Shown: positions 50,562 through 58,740, counted from the stretch's first letter. The stretch is DNA of 64,000 nucleotides from Fibrobacter sp. (GCF_017545445.1 NZ_JAFWOM010000168.1:17538-81537), one strand, 5' to 3'. Translations and numbers: made by a program. The notes: generated by a model not told the origin, from the sequence alone.

Positions 50562-53090
50562 ATGGCTACAAAAACAGTGAAGAAGAGCGCTGCAAAGAAG
50601 GCTCCGGCTAAGAAGACCGCTAAGGTCGCTGCCCCGAAGTATGGCTACTTTGATGACGCTGCAAAAGAATACGTGCTCACCACCCCGGCAACCCCGATCA
50701 AGTGGTGCAACTACGTCGGTACTCTCAATTTCGGCGGTATCGTCGATACGACCGGCGGCACTCTCGTTTGCAAAGGCGACCCGGCTCTCAACCGTATCAC
50801 CAAGTACATTGCACAGATGCCGTGCTCTGACTTCAAGGCCAGCACTATCTACATCCGTATCAAGGATGGCAAGAACTACAAGATTTTCTCCCCGTTCTAC
50901 GTTCCGACTCTCGTCAAACTCGACAAGTGGGAATGCCACGTGGGTCTTTCCTACATGCGTTGGATTGCCGAAGCTTTCGGCCTCCGCGTGCAGGTCACGA
51001 TTTTCGTCCCGACGGGCTCCAACACTCTCCTCCAGGACATCCAGGTGACCAACATCGCCGGTGGTGCCAAGGAAGTCGATATTATCCCGGTTTATGAATT
51101 CAGCCACTTCGAAGCTGAAAAGCAGCTCACGAACGCCGACTGGGTTCCGCAGACCATGACCCTCAAGGGCCACTGGGAAAAGGACGGCCACGTCGTTTTG
51201 GAACAGTACGCTTACATGAAGCGTGACTACGCTGTGAACTACGTTACAGCTGACTGCAAGGTCGGTAGCTTCGATGGCGACCGCCGCGTGTTCCTCGGCC
51301 AGAACGAAATGGGCTCCTGGGCAAATCCGCTCAGCCTCCAGAACAAAGAACTTGCTAACAGCGAATGCGACCGTGGCGACAACATTGCCGCTCTCATGAT
51401 CCACGCTGGCAAGATCGCTGCGAAGAAGACGTTCCGCACCTGCACCCAGCTCGGTCAGGAACAGAGTCTCAAGGTTGCAGCCAAGGCTATCAAGAAGTAC
51501 CGCGATCTCAAGAACGTCGATAAGGCTTTCGAAGAACTCGCAAAGTTCTGGGAAAACTATCTCTCTACAATCCAGGTGAACACTCCGGATGCTGCATTCA
51601 ACTCCATGGTGAACGTGCACAACCCGCGCCAGTGCCACACCACCAAGAACTGGAGCCGCTACCTGTCCCTCTATCAGTTGGGCTACGGCACCAGCCGCGG
51701 TATCGGTTACCGTGACTCCAGCCAGGACCTCACGGGCGTCATGAGCCACATGCCGGAAGAAGCTCTCGTTCTTACGAAGAACCTCCTCTCCGTGCAGCGC
51801 CCGGAAGGTAACGCCATGCACCAGTACGCTCCGCTTGCTCTCGAAGAAGATAACGGCAACGAAGCTAACGCCGGCGACTCCCGCGAAAAGAAGGGTGTGC
51901 TTGATGAAAATGGCAACCCGGCTTACGCAGACTGGTACGGCGATGACCACCTCTGGATTGTTCTCACTGTTGCTAACTACCTCAGAGAAACTGGCAAGAT
52001 GGAACTCCTCAACGAGGAAATTCCGTTCTACGAAGCTGGCAAGAAGCGCGCTCAGCGTGAAAAGGGCACTGTCCTCGAACACTTGAAGCGTTCTCTCAAG
52101 TTCTCTCGCGAACACCTCGGCAAGCACGGTCTTCCGCTCCTCGGCTTTGCTGACTGGAACGACTGCATGAACCTCCCGCTCGGTGCAGAATCTACGTTCA
52201 ACACTGCTTTGTACGCAAAGGCTTTGCTCGAAATGATGGGCATTGAAGAAGCTCTCGGCGACAAGGAAGCCGTTGAAATGTACAAGGGCTGGTACGAAGA
52301 TGTCAAGAAGGCATTCAACGACAGCGCTTGGGACGGCAAGTGGTGGACTCGTTGGTTCGACAAGGACGGAAACGGCTACGGCGTTTCTTCTGCCAAGTAC
52401 GGCAAGATTTACTGCAACGGCCAGTCTTGGCCGGTCATCTCCGGCATTGCATTCGGCGACCGCGCTGTGCAGGGCATGGACAGCTTGAACAAGCTCCTCA
52501 ATACCAAGTACGGCGTGAAGAGCTCTACTCCGGGTTACCGTGGCTTTGAACCGGCTGTCGGTGGCATCTCCACCTATCCTCCTGGAGCAAAGGAAAATGG
52601 CGGTATCTTCCTCCACACGAACCCGTGGGTGATGATTGCCGAAACGATTCTCGGTCGTGGCGACAAGGCTTTCGAATACTACTGCCAGATCAACCCGGCT
52701 TCCAAGAATGGCATCCTCGACATCTTCGAATCTGAACCGTATTGCTATCCGCAGAACATCCTCGGTGACGAACACAAGCAGTTCGGTATGGGCCGTAACG
52801 CATGGCTCTCCGGTACGAGCTCCTGGACGTACCAGGCTGCAACGCAGTTCATCATCGGTATCCGTGCAAGCTTCGACGGCCTCGTTGTCGATCCTTGCAT
52901 CCCGAGCGCATGGGCTGGCTTCGAAGCTACCCGTAAGTTCCGTGGTGCAACTTACCAGATCACGGTGAAGAACCCGAACCACGTCTGCAAGGGCGTTGCA
53001 AAGATGGTTGTTGACGGTCAGGAAATCGATTCCAACGTCGCTCCGGTCTTTACGAAGGGTGTGCACAAGGTCGAAGTCACTCTCGGCTAA
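50562..53090 (+). CDS. GH94 phosphorylase (cellobiose-phosphorylase-like) with histone-like tail
   Basis: An 842-residue intracellular phosphorylase that cleaves a beta-linked disaccharide with phosphate, probably cellobiose in a cellulolytic organism. No signal peptide is present. GH94 features: YGYFDDAAKEYVLTTP, GYGTSRGIGYRDSSQDLTG, WYGDDHLWIVLTV, GFADWNDCMNLP with the catalytic Asp (about 534), GQSWPVISGIAF, and WLSGTSSWTYQAAT. Cellobiose versus diacetylchitobiose or cellodextrin specificity is not certain. The first 26 residues are Lys/Ala-rich (KKSAAKKAPAKKTAK), like a histone H1 tail, and foreign to the family. Codons are strongly C-ending (CTC, AAC, ATC), a sign of high expression. Confidence 0.87.
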   Translation: MATKTVKKSAAKKAPAKKTAKVAAPKYGYFDDAAKEYVLTTPATPIKWCNYVGTLNFGGIVDTTGGTLVCKGDPALNRITKYIAQMPCSDFKASTIYIRIKDGKNYKIFSPFYVPTLVKLDKWECHVGLSYMRWIAEAFGLRVQVTIFVPTGSNTLLQDIQVTNIAGGAKEVDIIPVYEFSHFEAEKQLTNADWVPQTMTLKGHWEKDGHVVLEQYAYMKRDYAVNYVTADCKVGSFDGDRRVFLGQNEMGSWANPLSLQNKELANSECDRGDNIAALMIHAGKIAAKKTFRTCTQLGQEQSLKVAAKAIKKYRDLKNVDKAFEELAKFWENYLSTIQVNTPDAAFNSMVNVHNPRQCHTTKNWSRYLSLYQLGYGTSRGIGYRDSSQDLTGVMSHMPEEALVLTKNLLSVQRPEGNAMHQYAPLALEEDNGNEANAGDSREKKGVLDENGNPAYADWYGDDHLWIVLTVANYLRETGKMELLNEEIPFYEAGKKRAQREKGTVLEHLKRSLKFSREHLGKHGLPLLGFADWNDCMNLPLGAESTFNTALYAKALLEMMGIEEALGDKEAVEMYKGWYEDVKKAFNDSAWDGKWWTRWFDKDGNGYGVSSAKYGKIYCNGQSWPVISGIAFGDRAVQGMDSLNKLLNTKYGVKSSTPGYRGFEPAVGGISTYPPGAKENGGIFLHTNPWVMIAETILGRGDKAFEYYCQINPASKNGILDIFESEPYCYPQNILGDEHKQFGMGRNAWLSGTSSWTYQAATQFIIGIRASFDGLVVDPCIPSAWAGFEATRKFRGATYQITVKNPNHVCKGVAKMVVDGQEIDSNVAPVFTKGVHKVEVTLG

Positions 53091-53203
53091 TTTGAATTAT
53101 AACCGTCGTGATACGGCGTTACTCGCCCCCTCACGTACGCTTTGTACGCTACGGGGGCTCGCGCCTTGTCTCACTAGGTTCTAATCCAAATTCGGAATGT
53201 TAG

Positions 53204-53231
53204 GTCTGCTTCCAACGAAGCAGACTTTTTG
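53204..53231 (+). terminator. GH94 terminator 1 (tandem unit 1)
   Basis: GTCTGCTT (53204-53211) / AAGCAGAC (53218-53225), loop 6, then TTTTTG. Confidence 0.9.
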
Positions 53232-53302
53232 TTTTGCTCTCGCTAGGCTCTCTACGTTTTTTGAATCGTTAGCTCGATTCTAATCCAAATTCGGAATGTT
53301 AG

Positions 53303-53330
53303 GTCTGCTTCAAACGAGGCAGACTTTTTG
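53303..53330 (+). terminator. GH94 terminator 2 (tandem unit 2)
   Basis: GTCTGCTT (53303-53310) / AGGCAGAC (53317-53324), loop 6, then TTTTTG; compared with unit 1 one base pair has become G-U. Confidence 0.88.
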
Positions 53331-53400
53331 TTTTGCTCTCGCTAGGCTCTCTGCGTTTTTTGAAACGATAATTCGGTTCTAATCCAAATTGAATTTAAAT

Positions 53401-53431
53401 GTCCGCTTCTGATGAAGCGGATGTTTTTTTG
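53401..53431 (+). terminator. GH94 terminator 3 (tandem unit 3)
   Basis: GTCCGCTTC (53401-53409) / GAAGCGGAT (53414-53422), loop TGAT, then GTTTTTTT. Confidence 0.85.
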
Positions 53432-53439
53432 TATAAACA

Positions 53440-53467
53440 GAAAACCATCCGCAAGGCGGATGGTTCC
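53440..53467 (-). terminator. Terminator of the RHH gene
   Basis: AACCATCCGC / GCGGATGGTT around a short loop; the minus strand continues in TTCTG, so it is only weakly T-rich. Confidence 0.55.
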
Positions 53468-53510
53468 AATGTGTATGCTATACATGCATGTATAGTTTTT
53501 TGAAATTGTT

Positions 53511-53696
53511 TTAGACGGTGCTGCTTGGACTCAACAAACTGAAAATATCATCGGGTACGTCGTTGTACTCGGAGTATGTATTAGAATCAATGAAATTGAT
53601 CAAAAACATCTCGATGGCAACATTGAGATTCACGCCTTTGCGTTTGGCGCAAGACTCTGCTTTTTGGTAAATATCTTTATCGATGGCGACTTGCAT
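53511..53696 (-). CDS. Ribbon-helix-helix protein, RelB/DinJ-antitoxin-like
   Basis: A 61-residue protein. The first half (MQVAIDKDIYQKAESCAKR, GVNLNVAIEMFLINFI) fits the beta-alpha-alpha fold of RelB/DinJ antitoxins: a short DNA-binding strand, two helices and the hydrophobic AIEMFL. The tail is acidic (YNDVPDDIFSLLSPS). Minus-strand AGGA upstream supports ATG 53696. No toxin gene is adjacent on either side, so it is either an orphan or a stand-alone repressor. Four TATTCYA direct repeats lie 85-137 bp upstream. Confidence 0.6.
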   Translation of the reverse strand: MQVAIDKDIYQKAESCAKRKGVNLNVAIEMFLINFIDSNTYSEYNDVPDDIFSLLSPSSTV

Positions 53697-53780
53697 AATC
53701 CTAACCCTTCTTTCTATAAACCCTTTATGTTTTTAATTTACAAAAAAATGTGATATAAATCAAAATTTTTTCTGATTTCA

Positions 53781-53833
53781 TATTCCATTTTTTGCATATT
53801 CCAAAGTCTCTTATTCCAACGGCTTTTATTCTA
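53781..53833. promoter_or_regulatory. Four TATTCCA direct repeats, 15-16 bp apart
   Basis: TATTCCA at 53,781, 53,797 and 53,812 and TATTCTA at 53,827. The spacing (16, 15, 15) would place them at about one and a half helical turns. The unit equals a half-site of the palindrome at 49,740. Confidence 0.5.
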
Positions 53834-53890
53834 ATATAAACGATGCTATTTAATAGATTTTAGTTTATATGAGATTATGAAAGTAAAATC

Positions 53891-53930
53891 TTAAAAAACA
53901 ACCCCCGGCACAATTTTTTTATGGCCGGGG
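53891..53930 (-). terminator. Terminator of metK
   Basis: Stem CCCCGGC (53903-53909) / GCCGGGG (53924-53930) over a 14-nt AT loop; the minus strand continues GGTTGTTTTTTAAG. Confidence 0.8.
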
Positions 53931-53978
53931 ATTGAAAGAACAAATTAATGCTTTTACTGCAAAAGATTTAAACGGCCA

Positions 53979-55172
53979 TTAAATCTGTGCAGCGGCTTCT
54001 TTCAAAGCTTCGGCCTTGTCGGTCTTTTCCCACGTGAAGCGGTCGCCGGTGCGACCAAAGTGACCGAGGGCGGCTGTCTGCACGTAGCCAGGCTTGCGGA
54101 GGTCGAGCATCTTTTCGATGCCTGCCGGAGAGAGGTCGAAGAACTGCGGAACGAGAGCTTCGATCTTGCGGTCGTCGATCTTGCCGGTGCCAAACGTGTT
54201 CACGAGGACGGAGACCGGTCTCGGATAACCGATAGCGTATGCAACCTGAACTTCGCAACGACGGGCAAGTCCTGCTGCGACAATGTTCTTGGCAACGTAA
54301 CGGGCTGCGTATGCGCCGCTGCGATCGACCTTGGACGGGTCCTTGCCGCTGAATGCGCCACCGCCGTGACGGCCCATGCCGCCGTAGGTATCGACGATGA
54401 TCTTACGACCAGTGAGGCCGCAGTCGCCATGCGGGCCGCCGACAACGAACTTGCCGGTCGGGTTCACGAGAATTTCGGTCTTCTTGTCCAAGAGCTTTGC
54501 CGGAATGACCTTCTTGATGAGTTCTTCATAGATGGTCTTCTTGATGACGGAGTGCTTGAGCGGCTTGCCGTTCACGAATTCGTCGTGCTGGGTGGAGATG
54601 ACGACATTGTGTACGCGAACCGGACGGTCCTTTTCGTCGTATTCGACGGTGACTTGGGACTTGGCGTCCGGGCGGAGCCACTTGATTTTGCCTTTTTCGC
54701 GGAGTTCCTGGATTTTGGCCATGAGCTTGTGGGCGAGGCTGATCGGGAGCGGCATCAATTCCTTGGTGTCGTCACAAGCGTAACCGAACATCATGCCCTG
54801 GTCGCCAGCGCCTTGTTCGTCGGTGTCCTTGCCTTCGGCGGCCTTGGCGTCAACGCCCTGAGCGATATCCGGGGATTGCTTGTCCATTGCGACGAGCACT
54901 GCGCAGCCCTTGTAGTCGAACTGGAGGTCGGGGTTCACGTAACCGATGTTCTTGATTGTATTACGTGCAACTTCCTGGAAATCGACAACGGCCTTGGTCG
55001 TGAGTTCGCCGCTGATGACGACGAGTCCCGTGTTCACGAGTGTTTCGCAAGCGACGCGGCTGTTCGGGTCTTGGGCGAGGCAAGCGTCGAGGATGGAGTC
55101 GGAAATCTGGTCGGCAACCTTGTCCGGGTGGCCTTTAGAAACGGATTCAGAGGTAAAAAGATAATGTGCCAT
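53979..55172 (-). CDS. metK: S-adenosylmethionine synthetase
   Basis: Makes SAM from methionine and ATP, supplying ubiE and other methyltransferases. All MetK landmarks are present: LFTSESVSKGHPDKVADQIS, GAGDQGMMFGYAC, KTEILVNPTGKFVVGGPHGDCGLTGRKIIVDTYGG (split as NPTGKFVVGGPHGDCGLTG and DTYGGMGRHGGGAFSGKDP), KVDRSGAYAARYVAKNIVAAG (as DRSGAYAARYVAKN), and GHFGR near the end. Length is 397 aa. No SAM riboswitch is evident upstream, only a hairpin at 55,203. Codon use suggests high expression. Confidence 0.97.
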   Translation of the reverse strand: MAHYLFTSESVSKGHPDKVADQISDSILDACLAQDPNSRVACETLVNTGLVVISGELTTKAVVDFQEVARNTIKNIGYVNPDLQFDYKGCAVLVAMDKQSPDIAQGVDAKAAEGKDTDEQGAGDQGMMFGYACDDTKELMPLPISLAHKLMAKIQELREKGKIKWLRPDAKSQVTVEYDEKDRPVRVHNVVISTQHDEFVNGKPLKHSVIKKTIYEELIKKVIPAKLLDKKTEILVNPTGKFVVGGPHGDCGLTGRKIIVDTYGGMGRHGGGAFSGKDPSKVDRSGAYAARYVAKNIVAAGLARRCEVQVAYAIGYPRPVSVLVNTFGTGKIDDRKIEALVPQFFDLSPAGIEKMLDLRKPGYVQTAALGHFGRTGDRFTWEKTDKAEALKEAAAQI

Positions 55173-55202
55173 TATGGGCTCCTATAGTAAAACTTTTAAT
55201 TT

Positions 55203-55238
55203 CAATCTATGCGTAAATTTAGTTAAATGCATAGATTG
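55203..55238. promoter_or_regulatory. 10-bp inverted repeat upstream of metK
   Basis: CAATCTATGC (55203-55212) and GCATAGATTG (55229-55238), perfect arms with a 16-nt AT-rich loop, 31 bp before the metK start. It could be an operator or a leader hairpin. Confidence 0.45.
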
Positions 55239-55372
55239 TGACAACGCTATTACACTCTGGAATGCTTTTTTATGCCCCAAAATGCATTTTAAAGTTGTAA
55301 AAAAAAATTATGTATTTATATTTCTTATAGCCAGTGATAACAGGTTGGATGGTGGAGCGCAATTTCTGACGT

Positions 55373-55415
55373 GAAGTCGAAATATTCTAATTATGAAGTC
55401 GGAATATTCTAATTA
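55373..55415 (+). promoter_or_regulatory. 22-bp tandem repeat before the NIF3 gene
   Basis: TGAAGTCGAAATATTCTAATTA and TGAAGTCGGAATATTCTAATTA stand head to tail (unit broken here by one mismatch; each about 22 bp), ending 13 bp before the start codon. Each contains TATTCTAAT, which also resembles a -10 box. Confidence 0.5.
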
Positions 55416-55428
55416 ACAAGGAGAAAAT

Positions 55429-56193
55429 ATGGATTTACCTTTCATGGTGGCGTGGTTTGACGACTTGCTTGAACCGAAATCATTCAAGGATTACTGCGTA
55501 AACGGTCTATGTGTCGAAGCGAATGATAAAGTAACTCGAATTGTTACGGGCGTGAGTCTGCGTGACCAGTTGATTGATGCCGCTATTGAAGAAAAGGCGG
55601 ACTGCATCGTGGTGCATCATCCGAACGGCTTTTGGCAGGGTGAAAGCCAGCTCCCGGTGGGGAAGTTTGGAGAACGTCTTGCTAAACTTATGCGTAATGG
55701 CATTTCCGTGTTCGGCTTCCATCTGCCGCTTGATGGCCATCGTGAAATTGGCAACAACGCCATGATTGCTAAAAGCCTAGGGTTGAATCCTGTTCATGAA
55801 TTTTTGAAAGAAGGGCTAAGGGCTGTCGGTGTCATTGCTGAATGGAACACTCCTGCAACGCGTGAAGAATTTTTGGACTGCTTGAACACGGCGTTTCCGC
55901 ATGGCGTGCAGCATAGTTTCTTCTATGGTGCCGAAAAGATTACGCGAGTCGCCATTTGCAGCGGCAGTTGCGGCATTTCCGGAATCAAGGATGCTATGGA
56001 AATGAAGTGTGATGCCTTTATCACGGGGAGCATCAAGGAAGAAGTGCCTATTTATTGTCAGGAAAACGGTGTCAATTTGGCTTCGTGCGGGCATCATAGG
56101 ACAGAAACTTTCGGTGTACGCGCTTTGGCTGAAAAAATCGAGAAAGAACTTTCAATTCCGTCCAAGTTCATAGACTTTGACAATCCAGTGTAG
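55429..56193 (+). CDS. NIF3/YbgI-family dinuclear metal protein
   Basis: A conserved cytoplasmic protein of uncertain biochemical role (254 aa). The family ligands are visible: DYCVNGL at the start, IVVHHPNGFW (HH about 63), FGFHLPLDGH (about 103), SGSCG, and C-terminal GHHRTETFGVRALAEKI (about 225). The usual YCxNGLQ is here YCVNGLC. AAGGAG lies 6 nt ahead of ATG. NIF3 homologues have been linked to GTP cyclohydrolase-like activity and to iron, without agreement. It is divergent from metK. Confidence 0.85.
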   Translation: MDLPFMVAWFDDLLEPKSFKDYCVNGLCVEANDKVTRIVTGVSLRDQLIDAAIEEKADCIVVHHPNGFWQGESQLPVGKFGERLAKLMRNGISVFGFHLPLDGHREIGNNAMIAKSLGLNPVHEFLKEGLRAVGVIAEWNTPATREEFLDCLNTAFPHGVQHSFFYGAEKITRVAICSGSCGISGIKDAMEMKCDAFITGSIKEEVPIYCQENGVNLASCGHHRTETFGVRALAEKIEKELSIPSKFIDFDNPV

Positions 56194-56541
56194 TTTGGAT
56201 AAATGAACCGTGTAAGCCGGCCCCGGCATAAAGCCGGGGTGACAGGAGAAGAAAAAATGTACACGGGCGTCCTCGCCGTTCATGACGCAAAAAGTCCGTC
56301 GTCATTCCGAACAAAGTGCGGAATTCAGTCACTTTTTATTGCAATTCAAGACATAACTGGATCCTTCGTCCCTTCGGTCCTCAGGATGACGGCTTGGGTA
56401 TGGATCCTATTTTTTAGACGGATTTGATTTTGGTTGTTTATTCCGTAAAAATGGCCAAAAATTCCTATTTTTGCATGTGTAATGAAAAAGAATGAATTAA
56501 TCCTTTGCAATTTAAGACGAGTTTATTTAAATTTCCTTTAA
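56194..56541. repeat. Gap with two hairpin repeats
   Basis: 56,221-56,239 is CCCCGGC-ATAAA-GCCGGGG followed by TGACAGG, a palindrome related to those at 32.3 kb. 56,357-56,391 is a GGATCC...AGGATGAC element. The rest is AT-rich and probably contains the promoter of the M23 gene. No reading frame is convincing. Confidence 0.65.
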
Positions 56542-57462
56542 ATGAATTTCGTCAAGGCCTCAATCCGTTTTCAAAAGTCTTCTCGGATGCTGACTGTTAG
56601 GGTGCCCGCATTCCTCTTTCGTGGGTGGCTTTTTGTGCGAATTGTGATGATTATCGGATTCATCCTGTTTTTAGTACAAGTTCTTTCCACCTCGGTTTAT
56701 GACGGCGTTTTGAAGCATGCGTTTGCGAGTCGCCAGAAATTGAACAAGGAACTTTCGCAAATCCAGAATACTGTGGATTATATTTCTGCAAACTCGAGTG
56801 ATTTTTTCAAGGCAGAAAAGATGCTCCATGCAAAGTTTGGACTCCCGCTACCGGACGAAGCCTCTCGCAATCTATCGACGGGCGGCCATATCGAACCTGT
56901 GGTCCAGCTTTTGCGCAAGAGTTCGCCTGTTTTTGAACGTACTGCCAAGATGCACGAGGATGTCTGGCGCATTTATGGCAAAATCCAGAATAATGAAAAG
57001 TCTTTTGACGCTCTGACCAAGTACATTGACCAGAGCCGTTCGGTTTTACGCTACATCCCGTCTATTTCGCCTACGCACGGACGTTATGCATCCGCTTTCG
57101 GTCCGCGCATCCATCCGGTGACTGGCGAAGTGGGCAAGATGCACCAGGGCATCGATATCGCCAACGACCGTTGGACTCCGATTTACGCCCCGGCAGATGG
57201 CGTGGTTGAAATTTCCCAACTGAGTTCCTCTTTTGGGAATTTTGTAGTCCTGAATCATGGCAACGGCTTCAAGACCCGCTATGGGCACATGCAGATGTCC
57301 GCCGTGACTCCGGGCCAGTTTGTACATCGTTATCAAATTCTTGGCTATATGGGCAATACCGGGCGATCTGTCGGGCCACATCTTCATTACGAGGTGTGGC
57401 TGAACGGTGTTCCGGTCAACCCTCTTCCTTATATTCTCCCTAACGACTATGAAGTCGATTAA
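56542..57462 (+). CDS. M23-family murein endopeptidase
   Basis: A membrane-anchored peptidoglycan endopeptidase (306 aa). One N-terminal helix (about 30-52; VRIVMIIGFILFLVQVLS), a coiled-coil region (about 60-165) and a complete LytM domain: GPRIHPVTGEVGKMHQGIDIAN holds the first His and Asp ligands (landmarks RIHPVTG and HQGIDI), then YGHM and GPHLHYEVW. Unlike the EnvC-like protein in this window, both zinc motifs are intact, so it should cut stem-peptide cross-links. It is probably a MepM-type elongation or division enzyme. No Shine-Dalgarno is strong; ATG 56542 is the first in frame. Confidence 0.87.
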   Translation: MNFVKASIRFQKSSRMLTVRVPAFLFRGWLFVRIVMIIGFILFLVQVLSTSVYDGVLKHAFASRQKLNKELSQIQNTVDYISANSSDFFKAEKMLHAKFGLPLPDEASRNLSTGGHIEPVVQLLRKSSPVFERTAKMHEDVWRIYGKIQNNEKSFDALTKYIDQSRSVLRYIPSISPTHGRYASAFGPRIHPVTGEVGKMHQGIDIANDRWTPIYAPADGVVEISQLSSSFGNFVVLNHGNGFKTRYGHMQMSAVTPGQFVHRYQILGYMGNTGRSVGPHLHYEVWLNGVPVNPLPYILPNDYEVD

Positions 57463-57507
57463 TTCCTGATAGCTATTGATGCTTGGAGGGGCACCCGGGA
57501 GGGTGTT

Positions 57508-58740
57508 ATGAAAAAATGTGGTTTGCTGACCGCTTTTTGCGGTTTGGCGTTGTATTCGGTAACGTATTCGTGCCCGATGATTGTGGAGCTTTTCCCAGAT
57601 CCGAAAAATGTTTCTGATGCGGAGGGCGAGTACGTTGAAATTCGTCTGGACGATTACGACCGTCTGGAGGATGGTTCTAATCAGTTCCGTGCGGATTCGC
57701 TTTTTGTGCGGTTCGAATCCAAGGAAATTTTGGCGTTCAAGTGGCCTGATGCGGATCGTTTGCTGTTGGTGCATGATTCGTCCATGTGTCCACCCCGCAA
57801 GGACTTGGCTTGCGGCTCACTGGGGAAGGTGTCGCTCCCGAATTCCAGGGAGTCCGTCTGGAAGGTCTGGTCGGGTGTGTGCATGGATTCGGTTACGGTT
57901 CCACAGCCTAAGCCGGGCAAGTCGATGCAGCGCGTGGGGCTGACGGATGAATGGGTCTTTGTGGCGGGGACCATGGGGGTGGGCGACCCAGAATACGAGC
58001 TTGGCGTTAAAGAAGACTCGCTTTTGACATTGGCGGGGGAGTGGGCGAAGTCGCTGAAGATGACTGAGATCCATCATTGTCCCGAAGAACCGATGCCGGA
58101 GTGGGTGGAGCTTTACAATGCAAGCGCGTATCCGCTCCCGCTAGATGCGTTCCGTTTTTGCGACCGTGGCGGAGTGCTTGGCCGTGCGGGCGATTCCATT
58201 TTGCCGTACCAGACCGTGCTCGTCAGTAAGGATACTTTGTCGTTAAGAGAATCGTTGGGTATTCCCGATATCCGCATGATTCAAGTGGCACTTGGCTTTT
58301 TGAATAACGTAGAAGGTTCGCTTCGCCTTTGCTTCCGTAATGACGTTGTAGATAGTGTTTATTGGAATAAGGGTACGGTAGCTTGTCCGTCAGGCTTCAA
58401 TCCGCTCACGAACCGCCGGGAATTTACGCCGGGATTTTTGCAAAGTGACGTAGGACGAGAAATTCCTTTAACGGACAAAGTACCGCTTGTGTATAAACTC
58501 TCTTCGCGTGTGGTTTCGAAAAAAGGGACACCGCTTCGCGTGCGTGTGGAGTCGGAATACGATGTGTCGCTTTCGCTTTTGGATTCTGCGGGGCGTCGCG
58601 TGTGGAAATTCGTTGTGCCTTCGATGTCTAATGAATGGGTTTATGTTCCTGTGCAAGAAAATCTTGGAATAGGTGTGGGTTATGTCGCTTTGTCCGTGGG
58701 GGAGTACGAAAATGTGGTCGGTATTCTTGTTCGTCCGTAA
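57508..58740 (+). CDS. Exported protein with lamin-tail domains
   Basis: A 410-residue secreted protein. Signal peptide MKKCGLLTAFCGLALYSVTYS. Two lamin-tail-like units: the first about 22-165 (MIVELFPDPKNVSDAEGEYVEI, landmarks ELFPDP and EGEYVEI), the second about 185-300 (MTEIHHCPEEPMPEWVELYNAS, landmarks EPMPEWVELYN). The C-terminal part (about 320-410) is a beta domain (VSLSLLDSAGRRVWKFVVPS) reminiscent of FlgD-like tail repeats. Lamin-tail domains occur in secreted adhesins and nucleases of many bacteria. GGAGGG upstream supports ATG 57508. The next gene overlaps by 29 nt, so the two are translationally linked. Confidence 0.72.
   Translation: MKKCGLLTAFCGLALYSVTYSCPMIVELFPDPKNVSDAEGEYVEIRLDDYDRLEDGSNQFRADSLFVRFESKEILAFKWPDADRLLLVHDSSMCPPRKDLACGSLGKVSLPNSRESVWKVWSGVCMDSVTVPQPKPGKSMQRVGLTDEWVFVAGTMGVGDPEYELGVKEDSLLTLAGEWAKSLKMTEIHHCPEEPMPEWVELYNASAYPLPLDAFRFCDRGGVLGRAGDSILPYQTVLVSKDTLSLRESLGIPDIRMIQVALGFLNNVEGSLRLCFRNDVVDSVYWNKGTVACPSGFNPLTNRREFTPGFLQSDVGREIPLTDKVPLVYKLSSRVVSKKGTPLRVRVESEYDVSLSLLDSAGRRVWKFVVPSMSNEWVYVPVQENLGIGVGYVALSVGEYENVVGILVRP

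Larger units (their letters stand above)
53179..53430 (+). repeat. 99-bp tandem repeat carrying a terminator, 2.5 copies
   Basis: Units start with TTCTAATCCAAATT at 53,179, 53,278 and 53,377, exactly 99 bp apart. Units 1 and 2 are almost identical (including GCTCTCGCTAGGCTCTCT); unit 3 keeps the head and then diverges but still ends in a terminator. Confidence 0.9.

Noticed and set aside
50535..53066. An 843-codon open frame on the minus strand opposite GH94
   Set aside because: It mirrors almost the exact limits of a highly codon-biased gene, which suppresses antisense stop codons; the translated sequence has no family features.
53179..53430. CRISPR-like regular repeats
   Set aside because: The 99-bp units are contiguous tandem copies with terminators, without short repeats separating unique spacers; the heptamer arrays likewise have no spacers. 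No cas genes are seen.
54060..55187. A 375-codon plus-strand frame opposite metK
   Set aside because: MetK is certain on the other strand; the frame is a shadow of its codon use.
55173..55428. SAM riboswitch upstream of metK
   Set aside because: I could not find the conserved core or pairing of the SAM-I, SAM-II or SAM-IV types; only a simple inverted repeat is present.
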